DNA from: a bacterium
GTDB taxonomy: Bacteria > BMS3Abin14
Assembly (NCBI GenBank): GCA_020352595.1
Contig: CP070682.1
Coordinates: 1,885,136-1,897,706, forward strand
Direction of reading: 5' to 3'
DNA: 12,571 bases
In this document: positions 1 to 7,105 of the stretch, in pieces
Position numbering within the stretch: the stretch's first letter is position 1
How the letters are laid out: each line of letters starts with the position of its first letter
Made by a program: the position numbers and the translations under genes
Notes under the pieces: generated by a model
Seen by the model: the letters and a program-made list of their open reading frames with translations, nothing else
What the model was told of the DNA's origin: nothing
The model's database searches: none

Positions 1-268
1 CCGTCAGGTCAGCCGCCTCCACAGCCTTCTCCGCGCGGGAAAAGACGGCTTTCAGGAGGCTGCCGAAGATGACCAGCGCCGGGACCAGCTGCGCGAGGAC
101 GATGAGCCCGACGAAACCGAAGAAAAGCCACGTCAGGACGCTGATCCCACCAGGTCCGGACGCAGCGGGGGAGTCCGCGAAGGCCACCGTCCCCATGAGA
201 AGGCACGGAACCAGCGTGGCGGTGACCTTTCTCCTCAAAGCCAGGAATCTGGAAAGATCGTACTTCAT
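1..268 (-). CDS. Small signal-peptide and single-helix membrane protein, 3' end beyond left edge
   Basis: I do not recognise a named family. The frame opens with ATG at 268 and stays open for 89 codons to the window edge, so only the C-terminus is missing. A strong Shine-Dalgarno sequence (GGGAGGAGG) lies about 8 nt upstream of the ATG. The N-terminus is basic (KYDLSRFLALRRK) followed by a hydrophobic stretch ending in a small-residue site (VAFADS, about residues 28-33), which looks like a signal peptide. A second hydrophobic helix covers about residues 43-70 (VLTWLFFGFVGLIVLAQLVPAL), followed by a charged segment (SRAEKAVEAAD). The mature product is probably a short single-pass inner-membrane protein. 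It is divergent from comM and has its own sigma-54-type promoter region at 344-465, which implies tightly activator-controlled expression. Function is unknown. Confidence 0.72.
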   Translation of the reverse strand, partial: MKYDLSRFLALRRKVTATLVPCLLMGTVAFADSPAASGPGGISVLTWLFFGFVGLIVLAQLVPALVIFGSLLKAVFSRAEKAVEAADLT

Positions 269-343
269 GGCGTCAACCTCCTCCCTTTGGACACTCCCGA
301 ACTTCCGGCAAGGGGAGCGTCACGTCTCTATGACCCAGGAAAC

Positions 344-359
344 AGCATAAGTCGTACCA
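344..359 (-). promoter_or_regulatory. Putative sigma-54 (-24/-12) promoter of the small membrane protein gene
   Basis: On the minus strand the 16 bases from 359 to 344 read TGGTACGACTTATGCT. The sigma-54 consensus is TGGCACG-N4-TTGCW. The match has the invariant GG and GC exactly 10 bases apart and only two mismatches. The expected transcription start is near 333, giving an untranslated leader of about 65 nt to the ATG at 268. An IHF-like site (387-399) and an inverted repeat (441-465) lie upstream at the distances usual for such promoters, which strengthens the call. Confidence 0.62.
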
Positions 360-386
360 GAAGGGCCCCGGCAAGCCACAATTTTC

Positions 387-399
387 CAACCTACTGATA
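387..399 (-). promoter_or_regulatory. IHF-like binding site between activator site and sigma-54 promoter
   Basis: The minus strand from 399 to 387 reads TATCAGTAGGTTG. This matches the IHF core consensus WATCAANNNNTTR at every specified position except one (G for A). An A/T-tract lies just upstream on the same strand (about 400-416), as is common for IHF sites. Its centre is about 60 bp upstream of the predicted transcription start, between the -24 box and the upstream dyad. That is where IHF bends DNA to bring an activator onto the sigma-54 polymerase. Confidence 0.42.
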
Positions 400-440
400 A
401 ATAAAGAGAATTTTTTCGCCCAACGCCCTTTTGCTGACTG

Positions 441-465
441 TTTTCATAGGTGATCTGTATGAAAA
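441..465. promoter_or_regulatory. Inverted repeat, candidate upstream activator site
   Basis: TTTTCATA (441-448) and TATGAAAA (458-465) are perfect inverted copies around a 9-nt spacer. Pairing can be extended to TGTTTTCATA against TATGAAAA...CA if three extra A residues loop out. The centre is about 120 bp upstream of the predicted sigma-54 start, which is typical for a dimeric enhancer-binding protein. It also lies about 200 bp upstream of comM, so control of comM is an alternative. The binding protein cannot be named. Confidence 0.45.
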
Positions 466-663
466 AAACATACTTTTACCCTTCCCCCCTGAAAGGGGCT
501 CCTCCATGGTCCTGGAAAAAAAGCATTATGTTCCAACAAGTTACATTCCTGATGAGGCTGAATGAAATTTATATGCGCCGGCCGTGGCCCTTCCCTTGCA
601 GATCGTTCCCGCGGGTCCGCCGTGCCTCTGGAGGCGGGTCCGCTCAGGAAAGGAGGTGGAAAG

Positions 664-2187
664 GTGGTTTCCAGGATCCTCTCCTGCACGGTGTCGGGCC
701 TGCAGGCCGTTCCCGTGCACGTGGAGCTGGACATCGCGGGGGGATTGCCGGGACTGACCATCGTCGGTCTCGGCGACACCGCCGTGCGCGAGAGCAGGGA
801 GAGGGTCCTGGCGGCCCTCAGGAATTCCGGGTACGACCTGCCTCCTGCCAGGGTCACCGTGAACCTCGCGCCTGCGGACCTCAGGAAAGAGGGGAGCCGC
901 TTCGACCTCCCCATCGCGCTGGGCATCCTCGCGGCCCTCAGGGCGTTCCCGCCCGGAGCGCTGGACGGCTACCTCGTCATGGGTGAACTCTCCCTCACGG
1001 GGGAGGTGGTGGGCCGGGAGCCGGCCTTCCCGGCCGCGCTGCTGGCGAGAAGATGCGGTGTCGGCGGGATGATCCTGCCCTGGGAGATGGCCGCCGAGGC
1101 GTCCCTGGTGGAGGGCGCGTGCCCCCTTCCTGCCAGGAGGCTTTCGGAGGTGACGGAGTTTCTCAGGGGACGTGCAAGGATGGAGAGGGCCCGGCCCCTT
1201 CCCGTCCGGAAACCGGACAAAGGGGCCGATATCATGGAGGTCTGCGGTCAGGAGATGGCCAAAAGGGCCCTGATCATTGCCGCCGCCGGGGGGCACAACA
1301 TCCTGCTGGTGGGACCTCCCGGATCCGGCAAGACCATGCTGGCCAGCAGGCTCCCGGGCATCCTTCCTCCCCTCGGGCCGGAGGAGTCCATGGAAGTGAC
1401 GGCCATCCACAGCATCGCGGGCCTCCTGTCGCCGGCCGAAGGGATGATCACCACGCCGCCCTTCCGATCCCCGCACCACACCATCTCCCATGCCGGGCTG
1501 GCGGGCGGAGGCAGCAGTCCGAGACCCGGAGAGGTGACCCTCGCCCACCGCGGCGTCCTTTTCCTCGACGAGATGTCCGAGTTCCGGAGGGCTTCCCTGG
1601 AGACCCTCAGGCAGCCGCTGGAGAGCGGGAAGATCACCATCTCCCGGGCGGCCAGGTCCGTCAGTTATCCTGCGGATTTCCTCCTGGCCGGTACCGCCAA
1701 CCCCTGCCCCTGCGGATATCTCGGACATGACACGAGGCCGTGCTCCTGTCCGCCTTCGGCCATCGCGCGATACGGCCGAAGGATATCGGGGCCCCTGATG
1801 GACAGGATCGACCTGGTGGTGAGGCTCAGGGCCCTGGGGCCGGAGGTGCTGGCATCAGGTCCGGGAGGAGAGAGCTCGGAAGGGCTCAGGGATCGGGTGC
1901 TGCTGTGCAGAAAGGCCCAGACGGAGCGCGCGGCCGGGGGGACCGGGCTCAACGCCCGCCTCTCACCGGCACGGCTCAGCGAACTGTGCCCCCTGGGCCG
2001 GGAGCACAGGAACCTCATGGAGGGGGCCATGAAGAACCTCGGACTCACCGCGCGGGGCTACCACCGGATCCTGCGGGTGGCCCTCACCATCGCCGACCTG
2101 GAGGGGGAAACACGTCCCAGCCCCGAGCACCTTGCCGAGGCACTCCAGTACCGGCCGGTGATGGAGGGGCCAGTTTCTGGTGTCTAG
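664..2187 (+). CDS. comM: ComM/YifB family AAA+ ATPase (Mg-chelatase-like)
   Basis: This is a 507-residue member of the YifB/ComM family. In naturally competent bacteria ComM is a hexameric helicase that drives branch migration during integration of incoming DNA; in other species the role is less clear. The GTG at 664 is chosen because AGGAGG (651-656) lies 7 nt upstream and the protein then begins MVSRILSCTVSGLQA, as the family does; an ATG at 562 would add 34 unrelated residues. The N-terminal Lon-protease-like fold covers about residues 1-170. Next come Walker A GPPGSGKT (217-224), Walker B VLFLDE (298-303) and a zinc-binding CPC-x9-CSC cluster (C348, C350, C360, C362). The C-terminal helical domain has the conserved GYHRILRVALTIADL stretch. 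Length is normal for the family. The last five codons (VSGV and stop) lie in a 7-bp repeat array, and the conserved part ends before it. It is the only complete plus-strand gene, apparently monocistronic. Confidence 0.95.
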   Translation: MVSRILSCTVSGLQAVPVHVELDIAGGLPGLTIVGLGDTAVRESRERVLAALRNSGYDLPPARVTVNLAPADLRKEGSRFDLPIALGILAALRAFPPGALDGYLVMGELSLTGEVVGREPAFPAALLARRCGVGGMILPWEMAAEASLVEGACPLPARRLSEVTEFLRGRARMERARPLPVRKPDKGADIMEVCGQEMAKRALIIAAAGGHNILLVGPPGSGKTMLASRLPGILPPLGPEESMEVTAIHSIAGLLSPAEGMITTPPFRSPHHTISHAGLAGGGSSPRPGEVTLAHRGVLFLDEMSEFRRASLETLRQPLESGKITISRAARSVSYPADFLLAGTANPCPCGYLGHDTRPCSCPPSAIARYGRRISGPLMDRIDLVVRLRALGPEVLASGPGGESSEGLRDRVLLCRKAQTERAAGGTGLNARLSPARLSELCPLGREHRNLMEGAMKNLGLTARGYHRILRVALTIADLEGETRPSPEHLAEALQYRPVMEGPVSGV

Positions 2188-2230
2188 TGTCTGGTGTCCG
2201 GCGGGGCCAGAACTCAGAACACAGGAGAAG
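2174..2230. repeat. Heptad repeat array with inverted partner, overlapping the end of comM
   Basis: Four 7-bp units run in register: TTTCTGG (2174), TGTCTAG (2181), TGTCTGG (2188) and TGTCCGG (2195). After 7 nt, units of the opposite sense follow: AGAACTC (2209), AGAACAC (2216) and AGGAGAA (2223). Reversed, these read TCTGAGT, TGTTCTG and so on, resembling the first set, so the two halves can pair imperfectly. The second unit contains the TAG stop of comM (2185-2187). No T-run follows, so it is not an obvious intrinsic terminator, although it could act as a 3' hairpin. Confidence 0.68.
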
Positions 2231-2457
2231 ATAAGGACCCGTCCCGCGTAGGACGCGGAGGAACGAAGCGGGAGATCAGGACAAGGATGGGGATTTTTCC
2301 TCGGCTTGTGAGCGATATCGTCCGTGATGCTTACAGGGGATCCCCTTGCGAGCCGGTAACCGGTCTTCGTATGCGGTCCTGGGCGGGAGGCGCAGCCCGC
2401 AGGCGAACCGGGTCTGCGGCCCTCCGCGTTCCCCGCGGTGTGCTGGTGCGTCGGCTC
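2231..2457. other. Convergent intergenic DNA with several short dyads, no gene seen
   Basis: This stretch lies between the 3' ends of comM and the peptidase gene. I find no open frame with family-like content and no tRNA arms. It holds several perfect short dyads: CCGCGT-AGG-ACGCGG (about 2244-2258), the palindrome AGGGGATCCCCT (2335-2346), CCGGT-A-ACCGG (2353-2363) and GCGGG...CCCGC (near 2383-2401). A GGACGCGGAG segment near 2250 has a near-inverse CTCCGCGTTCC near 2422. The dyads may serve as bidirectional transcription-stop structures for the two convergent genes, or be the remains of a GC-rich repeat. Confidence 0.4.
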
Positions 2458-5400
2458 CTACCGCTCTTCGAGAATCGCTTCTACAGTCATCGGCATTCCA
2501 TCCCGGACAAGTTCGATCCTGACTCCATCTCCCGCTTGGGACTCTTTCAGGATGTCGGAAAATTCCCTGAGTCTGCGGACCGGTCTTCCATTCATGGCCC
2601 TGATCACGTCACCGGCCCTGAGCCCCGCCCTCTCGGCCGGGGAGCCCGGCACCGTCCCGTCCAGGCGCACCCCCTCCCCCTCGAAGGCGAAATCCGGCAC
2701 CGTCCCCAGGGACACTTTCCTGCGTCCCTCGCTCCGTGTTTCCGTGTCGCCGTGTCTCCGTGTCCTGGGGCCAGTGAGGGGCTCTTCCCTGCCGGCGAGA
2801 TATCCGATGGCCTCCTTCGCCACCGCCGCCACCTTGACCAGACCGGGGGCGTCGATGAGCTCCACCGTGTCCGAGGGCTTGTGGTAGTCCAGATGCGCTC
2901 CGGCGAAGAGCTGCACTGCCGGAACGCCGGCATCGATGAAGCTGACCTGGTCGCTGGCGTCCAGTTCCTGGCTCACCATCTGGACCTCGACGCCGGCCAC
3001 GTAGCCGGCACCCCGGAAGATGTGCACCCACTCCTCGGCCGAGGAGCCTCCGATAAGGAGCAGTTTGCCGTCGCCGAGACGTCCCACGGTGTCCAGGTTG
3101 ACCATTCCCATGATGCCCTCCGTGGGATGGGCGCCGGGGCCGCTGACGTACTTCAGGGAGCCCCTCCGCCCCTGCTCCTCCCCCGTGAAGGCCGCGAAGA
3201 CGAGGGACCTTCCCGGCCCCTCCCCCTGCGCCAGGACGCGCGCGAGTTCCAGCATGACGGCGACTCCGCTGGCGTTGTCGTCCGCGCCGGGGTGGATCCG
3301 GCCCGAGTTGATGGGAAGGGCCCCCTCGCCCCCCGTGCCCAGGTGGTCGTAGTGGGCACCGACGACAACGCTCTGGCCCGCCCAGCCGGACCGGGATCCG
3401 GGCAGGACAGCCACGACGTTCCGGTAGGTGACCGCCTCCGGACCCTCACCCTCTGTCCAGGTCGTGAACCAGCCGCCGTCCTCCCCTCCGGGCTGCAGAC
3501 CCGCCTCCCGGAACTGCCCGGCGATGTGGTCGGCGGCCCTGCGGGCCCCCTCGGAACCGGCACGGCGCCCTTCCAGTTCCGGTCCGGCCAGGACCCGGAT
3601 GTCCCGGAGCATCCTTTCGGCGGAAAAGGGGATGGGCCTTTCCACCACAGGCTGCCTTGGGGGCAGTTCTCCCATGGGCACCCCGCCGGCCTCCCTGCCC
3701 TCGAGGATGCGCGTCAGCGGGGAATCCACCACGGGCCACCGGCCCTTGAGGACGTTCTCCGGCTCGTCCCCTGCAAAGGCCAGATAACTGTACTTGTGGT
3801 AGTGGGGCAGCTTTCGCGCGAGGCCCGGGTGCGACGCCGGGTTGTCGTCGGCGATCCACAGCACCGCGAGGTCGGCATTGCCGGGATGTCTGCCCGCCAT
3901 GACCACCGCGCCTTCTGCCCTGGCCAGGCGGGTCGGGACCTGGGCGACGAGATCCACCGTCCCGGGCCCCGCCTTTACCTCGACCCCGTACGGGGAGAAG
4001 GCCGGCAGGATCTTCTCAAGCATCCGGTTCTCCCAGCCCAGGACCCACAGGGACGCGTCCGCCGGGACGGATGGGAGGTCCGTGTCCAGGACCACCCGGA
4101 CGGCGCCCGGCCCCGCCCTGCTGAGGAACTGAGCCAGTCCCCTGTAGGACTCGAGAAGGGCCGGGGCTGCCCCTGAAGGCAGGACCACCAGCGCTTTCTC
4201 CGCCCCGAAGGCCATGGTCAGGGCGGGCGGTGTCTCCCGGCGGTCCAGGCGCCGGAAAAGATCGAACTGCGGATCCACGTCCACCCGCAGCGGCCGTCCC
4301 TGCACATTGAGAACGAAGGTCTGCTCCTTGCGCGTCATCTCCAGGACGGCGGGATGCGCCGCCCCCTTGCCCCGGACCGTCACGGCCACGGGGACACGGA
4401 GTCGATACGGTTGCCCCTCCTGCAGCTGCCGCAGCTCCAGTGTGAGCTCTCCTCCCTCCTCACCCACGGGCGAGAAGCCGGTCCTTCCCAGCGCGAGGGC
4501 GGGCGCTCCCGTCCTGGTGACCCACTGCCGGAAAAAGGGCCCGAGGTCCTGCTGCGAAACCGCCTCGAAAGCCCGCCTCAGGTCCTGGAAATCGGCTGTC
4601 CGGTAGAGGTTGTCCGCGAAGAACCTCCGCAGCCCCTGCCGGAACGGCTCGTCGCCCATCTTCAGGCGCAGCATGTGAAACAGCATGAGCGTCTTGCCGT
4701 AGCCCACCGCCTCCGTGACCGACCCGTGGCGGGAGCGGAACTCGGTCAGGGGGATGTCCCTGCCCTGCAGGACGTAGTCGGCGTACTTCTGGAGGGTTTC
4801 CTGGCGGTGCTGGGCCCCCAGCCCTTTCTGCTCCTTGATCAGGTGGTCGGAGAGGTACGCGGTCAGGCCCTCCCCCCAGTTGCCTGTGCCGTAGTCGATG
4901 AAGACGCTGTTGCCCCACCAGTTGTGCAGGATCTCGTGGGGATAGGAGGACTCGATGATGAAGGGGAAGCGGATGACGCGGGGGCCGAGGAGGGTGAAGG
5001 ACGGCATGCCGTATCCCGTCTCCCAGAAGTTCTCCACCAGCGCGAACTTGCCGTAGGGATACGACCCGATGAGGCTCTCGTACATGGCGATGTATTCGCC
5101 GGTTGCTTCGAGGTACTTCGAGGCCAGGTCCGCATCGTCTTCGCGGAGGAAAACCATGGCCCTGACATCCCCCGCGTCCCTGGAGTATTCCGTGTACCTG
5201 CCCGCCACCAGCCAGATGCCGTCCTGGGGGCTTTCGCAGACCCAGCGGACCACTGTGCCGTCGCCGCTCCTCGTGTGCCCGGCCCTGGTCCCCTGGCTCA
5301 CGGCATCCCAGCCCGGAGGCAGGCGGACCGTGAGTTCGAAGGTGATGCCCCCCTCGGCGGGCACCCGCGGGTACCACCCCGAACCCGCGTCCAGGTAGAC

Positions 5401-5823
5401 GCCCTCCGGCCCGATGCTCCCCACGGTCTCCTTCTGGCCCCGGGCGTACTCCTGCCCCACCTGCTGGAGGGGGTGGCGGATGACGCCGCCATAGCGGACC
5501 TCGAAGACCCGCCCCGAGGGGGCAAGAGGAGCGAGATAGTTGCCCGCGAAGCGTCCCGTCTCAACGTGCTCCATCGGGGACCCGTCCGGGTGGGAAACGG
5601 GATCCATCCCTCCGTGCAGGGTGAACGGCGCGCGGCCATTAACCCCGGGCGCGGTGTCCTCCGGCAGTGTGACCAGGTCCGTGGCCTTAACGCGGTGCTC
5701 GTCCGGATACAGCGTGACGTCCAGCCGGTGGTGGACAGCGGCGCGGGCCGGGGCCGGCCAGGAAACCAATACCAGAGACAGGACACAGGCAGCTTGTAAC
5801 ACTGAAGACATGGCTGTCCTCAT
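2458..5823 (-). CDS. Secreted M1-like / M28 double metallopeptidase with C-terminal PDZ domain
   Basis: This 1121-residue protein is predicted to be exported, with a signal peptide ending near ARAA (about residue 29). Its M1-like domain has HEILH (296-300), a third zinc ligand in NWGEGL (E318) and the downstream tyrosine in GYGKTL (Y375). The GAMEN exopeptidase motif is replaced by ETGYGMPSF (268-276). Residues 530-730 form an unassigned segment. The M28 domain (about 735-1010) keeps every zinc or catalytic residue: H824 and D826 in GAHYDHLG, D848 in GADDNASG, E882/E883 in TGEEQG, D911 in NLDTVG and H981 in DYHKPSDT. A linker containing RRHGDTETRS, encoded by 8-bp repeats, leads to a PDZ domain (about 1035-1121) with GSPAERAGLRAGDVI. 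The likely role is cleavage of peptides in the periplasm or at the surface. ATG 5823 has no clear ribosome site; ATG 5811, 7 nt after GAGG, is an equally good start. It follows the PD40 gene by 97 nt. Confidence 0.88.
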   Translation of the reverse strand: MRTAMSSVLQAACVLSLVLVSWPAPARAAVHHRLDVTLYPDEHRVKATDLVTLPEDTAPGVNGRAPFTLHGGMDPVSHPDGSPMEHVETGRFAGNYLAPLAPSGRVFEVRYGGVIRHPLQQVGQEYARGQKETVGSIGPEGVYLDAGSGWYPRVPAEGGITFELTVRLPPGWDAVSQGTRAGHTRSGDGTVVRWVCESPQDGIWLVAGRYTEYSRDAGDVRAMVFLREDDADLASKYLEATGEYIAMYESLIGSYPYGKFALVENFWETGYGMPSFTLLGPRVIRFPFIIESSYPHEILHNWWGNSVFIDYGTGNWGEGLTAYLSDHLIKEQKGLGAQHRQETLQKYADYVLQGRDIPLTEFRSRHGSVTEAVGYGKTLMLFHMLRLKMGDEPFRQGLRRFFADNLYRTADFQDLRRAFEAVSQQDLGPFFRQWVTRTGAPALALGRTGFSPVGEEGGELTLELRQLQEGQPYRLRVPVAVTVRGKGAAHPAVLEMTRKEQTFVLNVQGRPLRVDVDPQFDLFRRLDRRETPPALTMAFGAEKALVVLPSGAAPALLESYRGLAQFLSRAGPGAVRVVLDTDLPSVPADASLWVLGWENRMLEKILPAFSPYGVEVKAGPGTVDLVAQVPTRLARAEGAVVMAGRHPGNADLAVLWIADDNPASHPGLARKLPHYHKYSYLAFAGDEPENVLKGRWPVVDSPLTRILEGREAGGVPMGELPPRQPVVERPIPFSAERMLRDIRVLAGPELEGRRAGSEGARRAADHIAGQFREAGLQPGGEDGGWFTTWTEGEGPEAVTYRNVVAVLPGSRSGWAGQSVVVGAHYDHLGTGGEGALPINSGRIHPGADDNASGVAVMLELARVLAQGEGPGRSLVFAAFTGEEQGRRGSLKYVSGPGAHPTEGIMGMVNLDTVGRLGDGKLLLIGGSSAEEWVHIFRGAGYVAGVEVQMVSQELDASDQVSFIDAGVPAVQLFAGAHLDYHKPSDTVELIDAPGLVKVAAVAKEAIGYLAGREEPLTGPRTRRHGDTETRSEGRRKVSLGTVPDFAFEGEGVRLDGTVPGSPAERAGLRAGDVIRAMNGRPVRRLREFSDILKESQAGDGVRIELVRDGMPMTVEAILEER
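2731..2762. repeat. In-frame 8-bp tandem repeat inside the peptidase gene
   Basis: Four units on the plus strand read GCTCCGTG, TTTCCGTG, TCGCCGTG and TCTCCGTG, followed by a decayed TCCTGGGG. On the coding strand they are CACGGAGA-type units. Three octamers make 24 bp, so the array keeps the frame and encodes about residues 1021-1031 (TRRHGDTETRS), a polar linker between the M28 and PDZ domains. The low-complexity peptide does not look like part of either fold, suggesting an inserted or expanded repeat tolerated in a linker. Confidence 0.68.
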
Positions 5824-5840
5824 GGGATGTCGGGCCCGGG

Positions 5841-5916
5841 AATCTCAAATCTCACATCTCAAATCTCAGGGGAAGCGATGACAACCGGCATCCTGTTCTG
5901 AGATCTGAGATCTGAG
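5841..5916. repeat. Inverted pair of heptad arrays between PD40 and peptidase genes
   Basis: The left arm has AATCTCA (5841), AATCTCA (5848), CATCTCA (5855) and AATCTCA (5862). The right arm has TTCTGAG (5896), ATCTGAG (5903) and ATCTGAG (5910). The right-arm unit is close to the reverse complement of the left-arm unit, so the arms can pair around a 27-nt core (5869-5895). The element fills almost the whole 97-nt gap between two co-directional genes, so it would be transcribed as a hairpin in their shared mRNA and could affect stability or relative expression. Confidence 0.72.
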
Positions 5917-5920
5917 ATCA

Positions 5921-6964
5921 TCAATCCACCCAGTCGGCAATGAATATGTTGAACTCTCCCGGTTCCTTCGCGTTGCGGCTAGAACACCAGACCAGCTTTT
6001 TGCCGTCTCTGGAGAACATGGGGAAGCTGTCGAACCTGGCTCCGTAGGTCACCCGCTCCAGGCCCGTGCCGTCCCGGTTTATCAGGTAGAGGGAAAAGGT
6101 GCGGCCCTGCTCGTCGTGCCTGTTGGAGGAATAGATGATGCGCCTGCCGTCGGGGTGCATGAAGGGGGACCAGTTGGCGTTGCCGTCCGTGGTGACCTGC
6201 TGCCGGCCGGAACCGTCCGCGTTCATGACGAAGATCTCCGCTTTCCTGGGCCTCATGAGATCGTCCCGCAGAAGTCCGCGGTAGTCCTCGAGTTCCTGGG
6301 CCGTGTCCGGGTAGTGGCTCCTGTACACGATGTGCCTGCCGTCCCACGAGAAGAACGGGCCGCCGTCGAAGCCCTCCCTGTCGGTGAGCCTGGTCACCCC
6401 GCTGCCGTCCGCGTTCATCAGGTAGAGATCCAGATCCCCGTCCCTCACCGAGGTGAAGACGATCTTCCTGCCGTCAGGGGAGACGGCGGCCTCGGCATCG
6501 TACCCGGCGGTGGAGGTCAGGCGCGTGAGGGCCTGCCCCCGGGTGTCGGCGAGGAAGATGTCGTAGGAGGGGTACAGGGCCCAGACGTAACCGCGGGACC
6601 TGTCGGGCGCGGGCGGGCACTCGTCCCCGCCGAGGTGGGTCGAGGCATAGAGGAACCGGCTCCCGTCCGGGAACAGGAAGGAGCAGGTGGTTCGTCCCTT
6701 TCCCGTGGAAAGCAGACGCACGTCGGTGCCGTCCACGTTCATCATGTAGATCTGGTCGCACTCGTGGGGAGGCCGGGTGGACTGGAAGATGATCTTCGAG
6801 CTGTCCGCGGAGAAGTAGGCCTCCGCGTTCTGCCCTCCGAAGGTGAGCTGCCGCGTCCCCGAAAGGTGCCTCTCGGGGGGTTCGGAGAGGGGCTGTTCCC
6901 CCAAGGGGAATGCAGCGGCGGGGAACAGGGTGAGAACGATGGCGACTGCAAGGGTCCTCATCAT
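5921..6964 (-). CDS. Secreted TolB-like PD40 beta-propeller protein
   Basis: A 347-residue protein starting MMRTL at 6964, with AGGAGG 9 nt upstream; the adjacent ATG at 6961 is possible but further from it. Residues 1-20 (LAVAIVLTLFPAAAFP) form a signal peptide. The rest consists of PD40/WD40-like blades, recognised by repeated pairs such as FSADSSKIIFQS (51-62), VSPDGRKIVFTS (161-172), HPDGRRIIYSSN (270-281) and SRDGKKLVWCSS (318-329), each followed by a strand of the type YLMNADGSG (181-189) or IFVMNADGSG (244-253). Such propellers form the C-terminal part of TolB but occur widely as stand-alone exported proteins. The TolB N-terminal domain is absent, so this is not tolB itself. Cysteines C69, C94 and C116 lie near conserved-looking loops (PPHECDQIY, GRTTCSF, GGDECPPAPD). 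It is upstream of, and probably co-transcribed with, the M1/M28 peptidase; a partner role in binding peptide or cell-wall substrates is an inference. Confidence 0.88.
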   Translation of the reverse strand: MMRTLAVAIVLTLFPAAAFPLGEQPLSEPPERHLSGTRQLTFGGQNAEAYFSADSSKIIFQSTRPPHECDQIYMMNVDGTDVRLLSTGKGRTTCSFLFPDGSRFLYASTHLGGDECPPAPDRSRGYVWALYPSYDIFLADTRGQALTRLTSTAGYDAEAAVSPDGRKIVFTSVRDGDLDLYLMNADGSGVTRLTDREGFDGGPFFSWDGRHIVYRSHYPDTAQELEDYRGLLRDDLMRPRKAEIFVMNADGSGRQQVTTDGNANWSPFMHPDGRRIIYSSNRHDEQGRTFSLYLINRDGTGLERVTYGARFDSFPMFSRDGKKLVWCSSRNAKEPGEFNIFIADWVD

Positions 6965-7105
6965 GACAGGCTGCCTCCTGCTCTCCGGCTTTCACAGCCG
7001 TGGCGAGGAATCCTTCTCCCATATTACCACCCGTGAGGGGAGTGGCGGGATTCAGAGAGGAAAAGGGATATAACGGCGGGCGGGACCTGATGGCCCCGGG
7101 GAGCC

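Noticed and set aside
478..500. CCCC-TGAAA-GGGG hairpin upstream of comM
   Set aside because: The stem is only about 4 bp and has no associated T-run or ribosome site, so it is likely chance in GC-rich DNA.
562..663. N-terminal extension of comM from ATG 562
   Set aside because: The extra 34 residues do not match the family start, while GTG 664 has an ideal ribosome site 7 nt upstream.
541..1728. 395-codon minus-strand open frame antisense to comM
   Set aside because: Antisense shadow: no family-like sequence, while the plus-strand ComM motifs are complete.
2231..2457. tRNA or structured RNA gene in the dyad-rich convergent gap
   Set aside because: Several short dyads are present, but I could not assemble a cloverleaf or any known RNA family, and no promoter or terminator frames it.
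2194..4176. 660-codon plus-strand open frame antisense to the peptidase gene
   Set aside because: It is a by-product of GC-rich codon bias on the opposite strand. Its translation is low-complexity (runs of G, P, R, H) with no domain, while the minus-strand frame has intact catalytic motifs.
7087..7105. GGCTCCCCGGGGCC hairpin after the chemoreceptor stop as a terminator
   Set aside because: A short GC stem is possible, but no T-run follows on the transcript, so I cannot support an intrinsic terminator.
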